From Pichia kudriavzevii (Eukaryota > Ascomycota > Pichiomycetes > Pichiales > Pichiaceae): 64,000 nt of DNA. The notes below the pieces were generated by a model. It was given only the letters and a program-made list of their open reading frames with translations. It made no database searches and was not told the origin of the DNA. Both the position numbers and the translations under genes were made by a program. The stretch is from positions 310,001 to 374,000 of the forward strand of contig NC_042507.1 of assembly GCF_003054445.1 (NCBI RefSeq), read 5' to 3'. Below are positions 47,235 through 57,403 of the stretch, piece by piece (within the stretch, counting starts at the first letter, position 1; the number at the start of each line of letters is the position of its first letter).

Positions 47235-48578
47235 TTAATTATATAATCCTTCATCTTCGGATGCTTTTTCGGTCTTATACTTGATTGGAACATAAGATTT
47301 AGCAATTTGAAAGTCGTACCAGTAATAGAAAAATTCAAGACACTCTTTTAGGAAAAACGTAACCTCTAAACCGCTATACTCAATTAAAAACTCAACATGA
47401 ATTGGAGTTAGTTTAAATCTTTTGAAAAGCATGTAAAGGGTCCTAATGAAAGGTTTGCATTTTTCAAGTAATTTTCCAATAGTAAACATCCCCAATATTG
47501 AATACCCAGCAATACCTGGGCTTGAGTAGATATCAAATGGTTGAATGGAATCAACCAAAGGGGTATTTGGATAAGCTGCTAAGTACTTTTTATAGTCCTC
47601 TGTGAAGGAAGCTTTCAACATTTCAGTAAGAGGATAGTCTTTAAAAGCCTTATGTTCATGCCCATTGTCAGGGAAATAGTCGCAAACTAAACGCATGTAT
47701 CCCAAATTGAAAGATAGCCGATAGAGAATTTGACGAGCTAATTTCATTGAAAAACCCATCATTTTCAGTATCGACAGAGGAGTACCTGTATAGCTTACGA
47801 TTGATATGAATATACCTACTATAGCCGAAAAATACGGACGGCTGGCATCGTTTAGCAACAGTATTTCTGTCAGGTTAAACCTTTCAGTTGCAACAAATTT
47901 TTCAAAAGTATCAACATTTGGGTCAACGCCCCAAAAGTTTCTAGTTAGAACTGCCCAAGTTAGCTGGCTACTGATGAAGCCGCCTATAAATCCAGTATCC
48001 ATTAAATTAAACTCAAAACAAACCTTAGTAAAGCTCTCAATTAAAGTAGAAGCCTGCACAAGCAGTTCTACTCCAACATTAATACAATCTTGTATAGTGA
48101 CGCCCAAATAAGATATAAATCGCCATGAATCATGGGAAATAGAGCTGTATAATATAGGCCCTTTGCATTGGGGACACACGTCCATCAGTAATGTTTCTGA
48201 GTTGCTCAAATTTCGTACTAGTCCTATTTCTGTTATTGTTTCTTCGGCCAAGGGATTGATTTCCAAACATATTCCACCCTTTTTGATGAAATCGAGATAC
48301 CGTGTAGCTTTAATGTTCCAACTGAATGGAACCTCAATAGGTGGGAAGCCGGATAAATGTAAACTTGTACCACCTTCCAAATACCAAGGAGTGTTTATTT
48401 TTTCCGGATGTATTGTGCCAGTTGATAACAGTACAGCCCGTTGTTGAATCAAATGGTTGGAAGTTAAGTTTAGCATACATTTGTTATGCACAGCCAGTTC
48501 ACACGTGGTGCATGGTTTCACAATGGGCGTTGCCACTGTTCCATAGTCAAAACATATAGCACAAGATTCCGAATCCAT
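47235..48578 (-). CDS. Divergent RING-CH (MARCH-like) multi-pass membrane protein A
   Basis: A 447-residue protein starting with a variant RING-CH: C6-x2-C9, C23-x2-C26, H31 and C34, completed only after about 100 residues by C135-x2-C138 (VCPQCKGPILY). Several hydrophobic segments follow (for example around 215 and 253-275). The order of RING-CH then membrane spans recalls MARCH5-type ubiquitin ligases, but the inserted segment between the sixth and seventh cysteines is unusual. It stands head to head with a second protein of the same design (48970-50187). The substrate and membrane are unknown; E3 activity is inferred only. Confidence 0.6.
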   Translation of the reverse strand: MDSESCAICFDYGTVATPIVKPCTTCELAVHNKCMLNLTSNHLIQQRAVLLSTGTIHPEKINTPWYLEGGTSLHLSGFPPIEVPFSWNIKATRYLDFIKKGGICLEINPLAEETITEIGLVRNLSNSETLLMDVCPQCKGPILYSSISHDSWRFISYLGVTIQDCINVGVELLVQASTLIESFTKVCFEFNLMDTGFIGGFISSQLTWAVLTRNFWGVDPNVDTFEKFVATERFNLTEILLLNDASRPYFSAIVGIFISIVSYTGTPLSILKMMGFSMKLARQILYRLSFNLGYMRLVCDYFPDNGHEHKAFKDYPLTEMLKASFTEDYKKYLAAYPNTPLVDSIQPFDIYSSPGIAGYSILGMFTIGKLLEKCKPFIRTLYMLFKRFKLTPIHVEFLIEYSGLEVTFFLKECLEFFYYWYDFQIAKSYVPIKYKTEKASEDEGLYN

Positions 48579-48969
48579 TTAATGCGTGCCTAACTTTCTC
48601 AGACAGATAATCCAGTCGAGATAAGTGTGACTTTTGTGACTTTTGAACTCATTTCTACCACCAATCTTCTTTGAATAAGGGTCTTAAGTATTTTTTTCCT
48701 ATCATACACTTGTAAAGTTTAACGGAGAGAAACTAAGGTAGCACGTTTGAATATGGGGAATTTGAAGGTATTAATAGTAGAAAGATGGTTTGGGTTTCTA
48801 AATTGGACAACAAAAACTAGCCATTGCTCCGTCGCGTTGCCATTTATGGGCTTCATCACCATGATTTGACGTCATGGACTTTACCATGAACCGACTCGTT
48901 AGAAACTTGTTTTTTTCAGTCATTATAAGGCAAAACTAGACTAGATCACTCAAATTGAAAAACTGAGCA

Positions 48970-50187
48970 ATGGAGTCTGACACAGAATCTGAAGTGTCAT
49001 TGAGCATAGAAACTTGTGTATCTTGCTATAGGGCCGAGGAGACTCCGGACAATCGTTTTATTCATCCATGTTCTAGTTGTTCTGCCGCATATCACCAGAG
49101 GTGTTTTGTGATGGAATGCAAAGCAGGATTAATTCAGGAACAGTTTATCCGGAAACGAGGTCTATCGACAAACTTTATACGACCTAAAAGCCTGAGACTC
49201 ACATTTCTCGGAAACCTTTTATTGAGCAACCTAAGATATGTTAATACTATTACCTTGTCATGTTCTAATTGCTACAACATAATCCTTGTCTACGGAAAAC
49301 CTCCAACTCTTTTGGAGAAAATGCAAGATATAAAAAACTGTTTCTTTAAATGGTGCAGCCGTGCCGCAACATACATTGTACTTGGAATAAAACTTCTAAC
49401 AATGAATACAATCTTATCAGGAGGTTTAGTCGGCCAACTTTTCTGGGATTTTGGTCCAAGGGGTAAGTTATTATTACTCGATGCTTCGTTATTTCCACAC
49501 ATGGTCTATTCTTTGACATCGCCAAATGTTGGAATTGCTAACGTGTTGCTGGCAAGTGGGTATACCTTGTTTGATTTTGGTACCGGTCGTTCGAGATTAC
49601 GGAGTACAGTTCGGAAATTGTTGCAAGTTAAACTATGTGCTGGCTTGTTCTATAACGCAATAATCAATCGGTACTTTTTGGGGTCATTTAGAGCTACTAT
49701 TCCTGCTATTTATGGTGCAAGAATCGAGTGCGTTGATGCGTGGAGTATACAGCACTACAGAAATTCTTATGAAGAAGATGAAGTATACGAAAGTTTTACC
49801 TTTACAGAGAAGGTAATGAGATTCTTTTATGACACCTGGTGGTCATTCAAGGAAGATTTTGGTAAATTATACAAGATACAACCTACGGATTTTATAATGA
49901 GCCATATCGGAGGGCTGGTATGTTATGGGTCAGGTTTGTTACTGAGGACAGTTGCAACACCGTATTTTTCAAATATATACTACACCGATGGGGAGAACTT
50001 GGCTTACACAACTCTAGTCGGAATCGCAGGCGCACAAGCGATGTATTACTTGGTTTCTAATTTCGACGCAATTATGATATCAGTGAGCTATAAATGTTTA
50101 AAGCCAAAGGATCCTTCACAGCTTGGATTTTCATTCAAAGATTTGATGTCATATTGTATAGCACTATTTTTGAATGCAAACAAGTGA
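48970..50187 (+). CDS. Divergent RING-CH (MARCH-like) multi-pass membrane protein B
   Basis: A 405-residue protein with C16-x2-C19, C34-x2-C37, H42 and C45, and after about 52 residues C98-x2-C101 (LSCSNCYNIILVYGKPPTLL). That last string fits the segment after the RING in MARCH5-like proteins. Hydrophobic spans lie near 135-160, 310-330 and 345-365. It diverges from protein A across 391 bases and shares the same order of parts and an acidic start (MESDTESE versus MDSESC). It ends 17 bases from the ERJ5 stop. Named function is not justified. Confidence 0.6.
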   Translation: MESDTESEVSLSIETCVSCYRAEETPDNRFIHPCSSCSAAYHQRCFVMECKAGLIQEQFIRKRGLSTNFIRPKSLRLTFLGNLLLSNLRYVNTITLSCSNCYNIILVYGKPPTLLEKMQDIKNCFFKWCSRAATYIVLGIKLLTMNTILSGGLVGQLFWDFGPRGKLLLLDASLFPHMVYSLTSPNVGIANVLLASGYTLFDFGTGRSRLRSTVRKLLQVKLCAGLFYNAIINRYFLGSFRATIPAIYGARIECVDAWSIQHYRNSYEEDEVYESFTFTEKVMRFFYDTWWSFKEDFGKLYKIQPTDFIMSHIGGLVCYGSGLLLRTVATPYFSNIYYTDGENLAYTTLVGIAGAQAMYYLVSNFDAIMISVSYKCLKPKDPSQLGFSFKDLMSYCIALFLNANK

Positions 50188-50204
50188 AAGACAATAGGGT
50201 AAAA

Positions 50205-51416
50205 CTATTTCCGTCTAGAGTGCAAGACTTTACCGTTAGGTAACACGATCTTACCATCCTTGGAATCCCTTGGCTTATTGACAATCTCATAACCTTCCTT
50301 TTTTGCTTCCTTTTCTTGTTCATCATCTCCCTCTTCTCTGGTTTCCTTTTCAACCCCGCCAACGTGAGGTGTTTTAGACTTACAACTGCCACTACTAAGG
50401 TTTTCAAAGTTTCTTATAGTGTTGAGCTGGCCCAAAATTATGTTCCACAGTTTAATCGGAATTTTAAAAACTAATAAGTCCGACAATTTTAAGCTAGACT
50501 CCTCTGTCCTAAATTGGACCAAAAGATCAAGAATATCGTCCTCATCAGAGGCACCTCCCTTTTTAGATTCCCTATTTTGTTGCCTTCTTTCCTTTCGATT
50601 TGTGGGTTTCTTTTGGAATCCATAGAGATTAAAATGACCTGAATCAATGATTTTCTTTACCAAATCGTTCATTTCTTGTTGATTTTCCGTGTCGATGCTC
50701 TCGTCGTTATATAAGAGGACACTTCTATCTGGTTTGACAATAAATACTCTCCCACAATAAGTAACTAACTTATCATCAATAGAATAGGATGGGATAGACG
50801 TAGAGCCCATTTCAAAATCATCGGGCAATTCCATGATTTTATTGGTTTGGTTGTCTTGTTTGCTCATATTATCTGCTTTCCATCTAACGTCTCTTAGGAT
50901 TTTCTCTATTCTCTTGTTTTTCTGATTTGTATTCAACTTTTTGATGACTATCTGTGCCAATGTTGCAAAGACCAGCAAGGACACAATGACTACTTTAAAC
51001 GTTGGTTTGCTTCTGTTTTTAAATACGTACCGGGATTTATTTTCGTCCCATACGGGGAAACCACGTTTCAAAAAGTAATCATAGTTTTTACGACGCTCAA
51101 CGTCACGTAAAATAGACATAACCAACGACAAAGTTTCAAATTTACGTTCAGCCTTCCTTCTTTCCTTCATTTCTGCCCTAACAAATTTATCAGGATGCCA
51201 CTTTCTACTCAGTTTCTTGTAGGCCTTCTCTAGTTGTTCTTCATCCACGTTTGCTGGGACGTTAAGTATCGAATAAAAGTTCCGTGTTGGTTCACCATTG
51301 GATTTCTTTGGTTGGATTTTATAGTGTAGGTCCAAGATTTCCAATTGTTTTGGTGAAAAGTACGCAAAAGCAAGAGTGGCTAAGAGTAGCAATGAGATAA
51401 ACTTAGAACGAAGCAT
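50205..51416 (-). CDS. ERJ5: ER membrane J-protein Erj5
   Basis: A 403-residue DnaJ protein. The signal peptide or anchor MLRSKFISLLLLATLAFAYF begins at the first ATG (51416; the frame opens six codons earlier at a GTG). The J domain (about residues 50-115) has NFYSILNVPANVDEEQLEKA and the essential HPD in RKWHPDKF. A second membrane span (about 143-163) follows, then a charged cytosolic tail. Erj5 helps protein folding in the ER; S. cerevisiae Erj5 is 295 residues, so the tail is longer here. Confidence 0.85.
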   Translation of the reverse strand: MLRSKFISLLLLATLAFAYFSPKQLEILDLHYKIQPKKSNGEPTRNFYSILNVPANVDEEQLEKAYKKLSRKWHPDKFVRAEMKERRKAERKFETLSLVMSILRDVERRKNYDYFLKRGFPVWDENKSRYVFKNRSKPTFKVVIVSLLVFATLAQIVIKKLNTNQKNKRIEKILRDVRWKADNMSKQDNQTNKIMELPDDFEMGSTSIPSYSIDDKLVTYCGRVFIVKPDRSVLLYNDESIDTENQQEMNDLVKKIIDSGHFNLYGFQKKPTNRKERRQQNRESKKGGASDEDDILDLLVQFRTEESSLKLSDLLVFKIPIKLWNIILGQLNTIRNFENLSSGSCKSKTPHVGGVEKETREEGDDEQEKEAKKEGYEIVNKPRDSKDGKIVLPNGKVLHSRRK

Positions 51417-51675
51417 ATGTAACTTCAGTTCCACGTGATTTTCTCAACGGGTGTTTACAGATCCAAGGGAAAAGCAACGTCTGGGCGTCATTAAAGGCGT
51501 TTACTTGTACGTTTAAATTATTTTCTTCATTATCAACAAGTCGAGCATGGTGTTAATTTTCCGTTCAATGGATACGCCGTTCAGCCTGTGCAGATAGTTC
51601 AGAAAACTAGAAATGTCTATTATAAAAGTATAGTAGTGTTACAGAGTCGGCGAGGGGGGCAACAAAGTAAACCTA

Positions 51676-52743
51676 TCACATAGAGCCTCTAACCTTTTGC
51701 CTGTTTAGCATTTTTCTTTGCTTTCTCTCCTGTTGTTTCTTTGCAAGTTTTTGCTGCTCTTCAGGAGTCATTGATTCCTTGAGTTTTCTCTGTTCTTCAA
51801 TCTTTTTGTTGTTGAGCTCTTCTCTCTTGATATCGTCCAAGATTCTCTTTAGCTTATTGTACTCATTCTCTCTGGTTTTTTTGACTTTTCTGGTCAATTC
51901 AGGTCTGAAGACAGATCTGTTTGCAACTAAATCGAGATAATCGTTGAGAACGTAGTTAAAGAAATTCTTGATTGACTCGATTGATTTGGCATTATTGGAA
52001 ATAGAGAATTGTAGCACCACCTTCTTCGTTGGCTTCAATTCTGAGATTTTGACTGGTTTTTCAGAAGGTTGGTCCGTGATTGCAATGAACTTGAGAGTAT
52101 CCAAGTTATCCTTTAATGCATCAGACAGCTTTTTGGTAAATAAAACATCATTCATCTCCGGAACTTCATTCATAAAGACAAATTGTAATGGTAGCTTTGG
52201 AGATTCCGAAGTTTTTGTTAACGATAGAAAATAGTTTTCTGTTCTGAACTTGTCCATCTTGTCCTTTGTAACAATTGCCCAAATGAAGTTATCAAATTTG
52301 TCGCTTGTTTCCTCATCGAATTTGAATTCAATGGTAACAATATCATGTGGCGCTGGGACCGATTGGAAGAAATAGCCCACAACAGCCTCCATGGCCCACA
52401 TGGAAAGATTTTGTCTTGTTTGTAATTGGATTTTTGCAGTCATTGATTGGATTTTAGTTCTTCCAGACGCATATAAGGTGTAGTTTTGATCATCATCCTT
52501 AGCAAACAGCTGGGTTTCCGTGACACCGACTTGGTAGAAGTTCTCCTTCAAAGTTGGGAGAATGGAGTTGATGAAATTCAGAGCCACCTTCTCGTTATAA
52601 CCAGCTCCAAGCTTGTAAACAAGATAATAAATTGAGATTGCTGCAATTGCAAACAGCTCAATCTTCCAGCTGTACAACTTCAATCTTTGCACAATTCCCA
52701 TTTCCACAATCTCCTCTGGGGAGTAGTCATTTAAGCTGGCCAT
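51676..52743 (-). CDS. CCDC47-family (DUF1682) ER membrane protein
   Basis: The 355-residue protein has an N-terminal helix and one span (IELFAIAAISIYYLVYKLGA), a long folded middle, and a basic coiled coil at the end (REELNNKKIEEQRKLKE, KLAKKQQERKQRKMLNRQ). This matches the CCDC47 family, which in animals is the PAT-complex part of the ER multipass translocon; fungal members are poorly studied. The first ATG is at 52743 (MASLNDYSPEE); the frame is open upstream only from a GTG. Confidence 0.8.
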   Translation of the reverse strand: MASLNDYSPEEIVEMGIVQRLKLYSWKIELFAIAAISIYYLVYKLGAGYNEKVALNFINSILPTLKENFYQVGVTETQLFAKDDDQNYTLYASGRTKIQSMTAKIQLQTRQNLSMWAMEAVVGYFFQSVPAPHDIVTIEFKFDEETSDKFDNFIWAIVTKDKMDKFRTENYFLSLTKTSESPKLPLQFVFMNEVPEMNDVLFTKKLSDALKDNLDTLKFIAITDQPSEKPVKISELKPTKKVVLQFSISNNAKSIESIKNFFNYVLNDYLDLVANRSVFRPELTRKVKKTRENEYNKLKRILDDIKREELNNKKIEEQRKLKESMTPEEQQKLAKKQQERKQRKMLNRQKVRGSM

Positions 52744-53073
52744 CTTGGAAAAATATGTTCTGGTTCGTCTTCCCAGGAAAGATCTGCAAGATAAAGAGAT
52801 GGAATTAGAAAACACCAGTTAAACACAAATGCAAATTCAGATAAGATCCACAAAGTCGACGAGATGGAGAAAAAAGTGAAACGTAACGAGAAAATTGTGG
52901 AAAAACCCGCTACATAGGTTCTCTCCCCTTTACATCTATTACTGAGCGGTAAAGCGTGAATTCAGAGGGCCAAGTTGGAGGCCACAGCATAGTGAGTGAA
53001 CATTCTACATGGAAGAGGGTAGTTTCTGCGTTGGAGGAGATATACGAGTATATACAAGATGGTGGTGACAAGA

Positions 53074-53544
53074 CTATTTAGCGCCGGAGGCAGAGATTTC
53101 ACCAACGTCCAATCTGGAGTTTCTGATGTAGTAGTGTCTGTTTCTTGGCTTGTAAGTAGCAGGTCTTCTCACAATGTCGAGTCTGATAATGTTTGGATGG
53201 AAGATTGGAATGTTTATCTCTACCCCAAGACCTGTAATTTTGTTTCTCAAGAGGATGGTTGAGTTTAAGCCACTTCTTTTCACCATGATGACCTGTCCAG
53301 TGACAGGCTTTTGATTCTTGTAGACAACAGTGACCACATCGTCAGATCTGATTCTTTCTGGATTCTGCAACGAAATGGCCCTTCTCTTCAATCCGGTTTT
53401 GTCAAATTTCTCGTACTGTTTAGCCTTGATATGTTCCATGAGGTTTACACCGTTTCTAAGTTTAGGAAGTGGCTCATAGACTTGCATTTTCTTCCCGCAC
53501 GCAACAGCGCTAGAGGAAATCTGTCTAGTGAATATCTTGAACAT
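53074..53544 (-). CDS. IMG1: Mitochondrial large-subunit ribosomal protein bL19m (Img1)
   Basis: A 156-residue protein with a presequence (MFKIFTRQISSSAVACGKKM) and the bL19 fold: SDDVVTVVYKNQKPVTGQVI, then SGLNSTILLRNKITGLGVEI and the ending IVRRPATYKPRNRHYYIRN. The length matches S. cerevisiae Img1 (169). Loss of Img1 in S. cerevisiae destabilises mitochondrial DNA. Confidence 0.88.
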   Translation of the reverse strand: MFKIFTRQISSSAVACGKKMQVYEPLPKLRNGVNLMEHIKAKQYEKFDKTGLKRRAISLQNPERIRSDDVVTVVYKNQKPVTGQVIMVKRSGLNSTILLRNKITGLGVEINIPIFHPNIIRLDIVRRPATYKPRNRHYYIRNSRLDVGEISASGAK

Positions 53545-53787
53545 CGTCTGCTGACTCGCTGTACAGGTCTAATGACAACGTCGGCAACCTCGTTGTGGAG
53601 TGTCACTTCATAGTGGAAATGCTGGAAATTTGGAAAACTCACTCCTTGTTTTTTAAAATCGCATGGCGAGCAGAGAGAAAAAAAAAGTACTCTTAAATTT
53701 CACCATACCAAACCAGAATAGACGCGTCGCTTTGTTTCAAATAATAATCAGTGTTATAAGAGTAGTTTGTTATTAAACATGGTGTAT

Positions 53788-55065
53788 CTATTCTACAAGA
53801 GAGTCATCAATTACGAGATCCTTTGGATCGACAATATCCCGTTTAGGCTGCCAGATATGGACAATGTTGTCGTCGGAGCAGCTGGCTATACACCATTCAA
53901 TTTCGGGAGAAAAACAGAAATCATTGACTCCTCCAGTATGTCCACCGTGCATCATTACAAGTTCAGGCACACCATCTTCCACTTCTTCTGCTGTTTGTTC
54001 TTCTCCAATCTTTGTGAGGTCCCAGAGAATGACCCTCCGGTCCAAGGAACTTGAGGCTATGATGTGAGGATGGAAGGGGTCCCATTCTATATTAGTAATT
54101 GATTTTATGTGCCCCGTTAGAACGTGTAGACAAGTATCCATTTGACGGATGTCGTAGATGTATATAGTCGAATTGTCACCACCAAAGGCAACCAAATGCT
54201 TGTTGAAAGGAGAAAAAGTGAGTGAATTAAATGAAGTTTCCTTGAAAGTCTGGTTTATTAAAACTTTGTCATTCTTTAAATCACGAAGGACAAATCTCTG
54301 ATCTTCTCCAACAGAACCAAATATTCCATCTTCAAAGGCAAACCGTACATCGTTGACATACCCATCATGGTCGGTAAAGACACGGAGCGGAGAGGTCGAC
54401 TCGGTGTAATCCCATAATGCAACCGAGCCATCCTCTGAACTCGATAATAGCCGGTTGTGGTTAACTGGATCCCAACATAATCCAAATCCATTTTTCTTAT
54501 GGTGAAGCAACGGGTAGTCCTTGACGAGGCTCATCTTCTCGTCCAAATGATAGACATGGACATCACCGTTGGCATTGATAGTGGCATTTATTAGGTGGTT
54601 TTCCGGATGAAGCCTGGTTTTGTTGATTTCAACGGCTTGTTCATACTTCTTGCTAATTTTCAAGCGTGAGTCCACTGTCTCCAGCTCCTCTGCAGTCATA
54701 TTCATGGACTCGGTCAATGACTTGGGTAATTGGATAGACCCAATCTTTAAATACTCCTTCTCTTCTTCGCCAGATGAATATGTCGTCAACAAGAGGTTTC
54801 TGACTGCTGCAAACTTAGAATCCTTTGTCTTGTTGATAAAAGTGCCGCTCTTCACCATCTGGATCGACAATGACGGCCAGTTTAGTGCAGTCTCACAGAC
54901 AAACGCATACATGTATGTACAGTTTTTCCTCCACAGCTTGTATTCTTGTAAGATGGTCTCTGTACTCTCCTCGTCTGAATCAGGATTCTCAGACCCGTCT
55001 TGCGGAACGGCCATGTTGAGGAGTGTCTCTGTAAGCTTTGCCTCCATTGCTGCGCTCTCCTCCAT
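53788..55065 (-). CDS. HAT2: RbAp48-type WD40 histone chaperone, Hat2 (or Msi1)
   Basis: A 425-residue seven-bladed WD40 protein of the RbAp46/48 group. The N-terminal helix EEYKLW-type segment appears as LQEYKLWRKNCTYMYAFVCE, then TALNWPSLSIQ. WD repeats follow with GFGLCWDPVNHNRLLSSSED, LTGHIKSITNIEWDPFHPHI and the closing GGHTGGVNDFCFSPEIEWCI. Hat2 partners Hat1 in acetylating new histone H4; Msi1 is the CAF-1 subunit. I favour Hat2 on overall resemblance, with moderate certainty. Confidence 0.75.
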   Translation of the reverse strand: MEESAAMEAKLTETLLNMAVPQDGSENPDSDEESTETILQEYKLWRKNCTYMYAFVCETALNWPSLSIQMVKSGTFINKTKDSKFAAVRNLLLTTYSSGEEEKEYLKIGSIQLPKSLTESMNMTAEELETVDSRLKISKKYEQAVEINKTRLHPENHLINATINANGDVHVYHLDEKMSLVKDYPLLHHKKNGFGLCWDPVNHNRLLSSSEDGSVALWDYTESTSPLRVFTDHDGYVNDVRFAFEDGIFGSVGEDQRFVLRDLKNDKVLINQTFKETSFNSLTFSPFNKHLVAFGGDNSTIYIYDIRQMDTCLHVLTGHIKSITNIEWDPFHPHIIASSSLDRRVILWDLTKIGEEQTAEEVEDGVPELVMMHGGHTGGVNDFCFSPEIEWCIASCSDDNIVHIWQPKRDIVDPKDLVIDDSLVE

Positions 55066-55340
55066 GTTGTCTTGCTACTAATAGAAGCGGAAGGAAACAC
55101 ACGTCGTTGAAAGCACAGATACAGTACAGTGATACACGTTAAAGCCTCTCGCTAGGGCGTCTCAGGTCTAACACTTTCTCGACTTGGATTTGTCAATAAA
55201 AAAAAAAAGAAGCACAAAAAAAGATTCGTGTTATGCATTTCGTCTTGGTAATGGAATAATTTGAACTTGAACTTGAACTTGATGTATTGTATAAATCAAT
55301 CGTTGAAATAAATAAGGAATTTTATATAGGTAGTTTAGAA

Positions 55341-56207
55341 TTAGAACTTGAAGACTGTATTCTTGTCGTAACCCAATTCGGCCAAGACACCAGTGACTTC
55401 ACCTTGATCGGTTGGTGAGACCTTGTTACCGGAAATCGCCTTATATAGAGGTGGAGGACCACAAACGAAAACGTGGCTCTCTGGAGATGGGCCAGGCAAG
55501 CTCTCCTTAATGACATCCTTGGTGATGAAACCCTTGGTCAAGCCGGTGGTCTTAGGATCCTTCAATTCATCGACAAAATACTTGACAGTGAAGCGTTCTG
55601 GATGCTTTGCTGCCAACTCGTCTAATTCAGGCTTGAGTAAGATATCTTGCTCGGATTTAGAACCGTACAAAAGAGTGATTTTGGTATTGTCCTTGTCATT
55701 CTTCAAAGATTCATGGACAATCTGGTACAGTGGAGTGATACCGGAACCACCACCAATCAAACCAACATGGTTGAATTGATTTGGAGTCCATTTCCATTTC
55801 AAAATTGGACCTTTGAATGCCAAAGTATCATTGACAGAGAGGTTTGCAATATGTTTGGACATTTTACCATTAGGGTAAGTTTTAACCAGTAAATTCAACT
55901 TACCGAGCTCCTCAACATCGGAAATTGGTGTGTAAGGTCTAATGACATTGTTACCCTTTGGAGTGACGTACTTGGTCAAAAGAGCAGAAGCAACAATAAG
56001 ACCTGAAGGTTGGTTACTTTCAGGGAATGCAAAAGTGTAAATTGCCGAATCGTGGGAAACTGGCTTGATGTTAGTCAAAGTCAAATTAACCCATTCATTG
56101 TCACCTTTGAAAACAGGTGCAGCAACGGCACGAGTAAGTGTAGAGTAGTAGTAAGCACCGCCTGCAGCAGCAGCAGCTGGAATTGCAAATTTAAGGAATC
56201 TAGACAT
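55341..56207 (-). CDS. MCR1: Mitochondrial NADH-cytochrome b5 reductase
   Basis: A 288-residue flavoprotein. A short membrane anchor (FAIPAAAAAGGAYYYS) precedes the FAD domain with IRPYTPISDVEELG and the NAD domain with GLIGGGSGITPLYQIV and FVCGPPPLYKAISG, ending in NTVFKF. The family ends in the same VFKF. The frame is open upstream to an ATG at 56354, but 56207 gives the standard Mcr1 start. It supports ergosterol synthesis and antioxidant reactions at the outer membrane and intermembrane space. Confidence 0.93.
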   Translation of the reverse strand: MSRFLKFAIPAAAAAGGAYYYSTLTRAVAAPVFKGDNEWVNLTLTNIKPVSHDSAIYTFAFPESNQPSGLIVASALLTKYVTPKGNNVIRPYTPISDVEELGKLNLLVKTYPNGKMSKHIANLSVNDTLAFKGPILKWKWTPNQFNHVGLIGGGSGITPLYQIVHESLKNDKDNTKITLLYGSKSEQDILLKPELDELAAKHPERFTVKYFVDELKDPKTTGLTKGFITKDVIKESLPGPSPESHVFVCGPPPLYKAISGNKVSPTDQGEVTGVLAELGYDKNTVFKF

Positions 56208-56536
56208 GTTCTTGTTTGAATAATAAATAATAAGAAAGGAAATTGGTTGGTAATGAGGAACAACTTTAGCTGCGAAAACGGAGACCGTTTGCCTTTTATA
56301 CGCATCGAAGAATTTCCGCATTTGATTTGAGCCACTGTTGGATTCTTGTGCCATACTCTCTCTGCCCTCGTCTCTCTCACTCCGTAATTACCATTCGGTC
56401 TTTTTTTTTCTCCCTCCCTCCTTCTCCTTCTCTACCTCCGTTTCTATTTGGAACTCTTCATACGCTGTAATTTCGGAGATTGACTTATTTTTATAGAGAA
56501 ACGGGAATTTAATTTCTGATAAAGATACATTTCAAC

Positions 56537-57403
56537 ATGAACAAGATGAAACAACTAAAACAACTCATTCCACCTTTACTTCCCCAATTACATAAGGGCC
56601 AGAGGGGCAAGCTTGCAGTGATTGGTGGCTCCGAAGATTATACCGGTGCTCCTTACTTTGCCGGATACTCTGCAATGTTGGCAGGAGTTGACCTCGTACA
56701 TATCATCACTGTGGAAAGTGCAGCTTCAGTGATTAAGACGTACTCTCCAGATTTGATGGTGCATCCGTATCGTGTTGAAAGACGGAACCAAATAGTGGAC
56801 TTAATATCCAAAATGGATGTCGTTATTATTGGCCCCGGATTGGGACGTGAACGAGACGCCATGGCAGAATTAATGTATTTGGCAATTGACCAATTGGTTA
56901 AAAATAAGACACCACTTGTTCTTGATGCTGATGCATTATACAGACTTGCAGTTGATAAGGAACTACAAGATCTGGTGCTCTCCAATGATACCAGCCATTT
57001 GGTGCTTACCCCTAACGTGATTGAACTTCGGAGGCTCGCTGACGCCTTCAATGTTGAAACGGAGGCTCAGCTTGCCGCTAAACTAGGTTGTACGCTATTG
57101 GCCAAATCCCAAACGGACAAGATATTCAACACCGTCTTACTAGAGGAGCCACTGGAGTGCAAGGAACCGGGGAGTTTGAAACGAGTCGGTGGTCAGGGGG
57201 ACACTCTGTCTGGGCTTGTTGGAGCGTTTCTTGCTTGGAACAGTAGTGTTCCAGAGAAGATCCCGTTATGCTGTCTTGCCGGTAGTACGGCAGTGAGGAT
57301 CGCCGGTCATGCTGCTTATGAGGAACACGGCAGAGGAATGCTTGCTTCACATTTACACAAACACATTGAAGATGCCATCAGAAACATTGAAGATGCCGAA
57401 TAG
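56537..57403 (+). CDS. NNR2: ATP-dependent NAD(P)H-hydrate dehydratase
   Basis: A 288-residue ribokinase-like repair enzyme that dehydrates damaged NAD(P)HX. It has GKLAVIGGSEDYTGAPYFAG near the start, IIGPGLGRERDAM, LVLDADALYRLA, HLVLTPNVIELRRL and the catalytic GGQGDTLSGLVGAFLAW. S. cerevisiae Nnr2 (YKL151C) is 337 residues; part of the region before GGQGD is shorter here. It is divergent from MCR1, another redox enzyme, across about 330 bases. Confidence 0.92.
   Translation: MNKMKQLKQLIPPLLPQLHKGQRGKLAVIGGSEDYTGAPYFAGYSAMLAGVDLVHIITVESAASVIKTYSPDLMVHPYRVERRNQIVDLISKMDVVIIGPGLGRERDAMAELMYLAIDQLVKNKTPLVLDADALYRLAVDKELQDLVLSNDTSHLVLTPNVIELRRLADAFNVETEAQLAAKLGCTLLAKSQTDKIFNTVLLEEPLECKEPGSLKRVGGQGDTLSGLVGAFLAWNSSVPEKIPLCCLAGSTAVRIAGHAAYEEHGRGMLASHLHKHIEDAIRNIEDAE

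Noticed and set aside
53722-53727. ACGCGT between IMG1 and HAT2
   Set aside because: It is upstream of a mitochondrial ribosomal gene and at the 3' end of HAT2; no G1/S role is expected, so it was not called as an MBF site.
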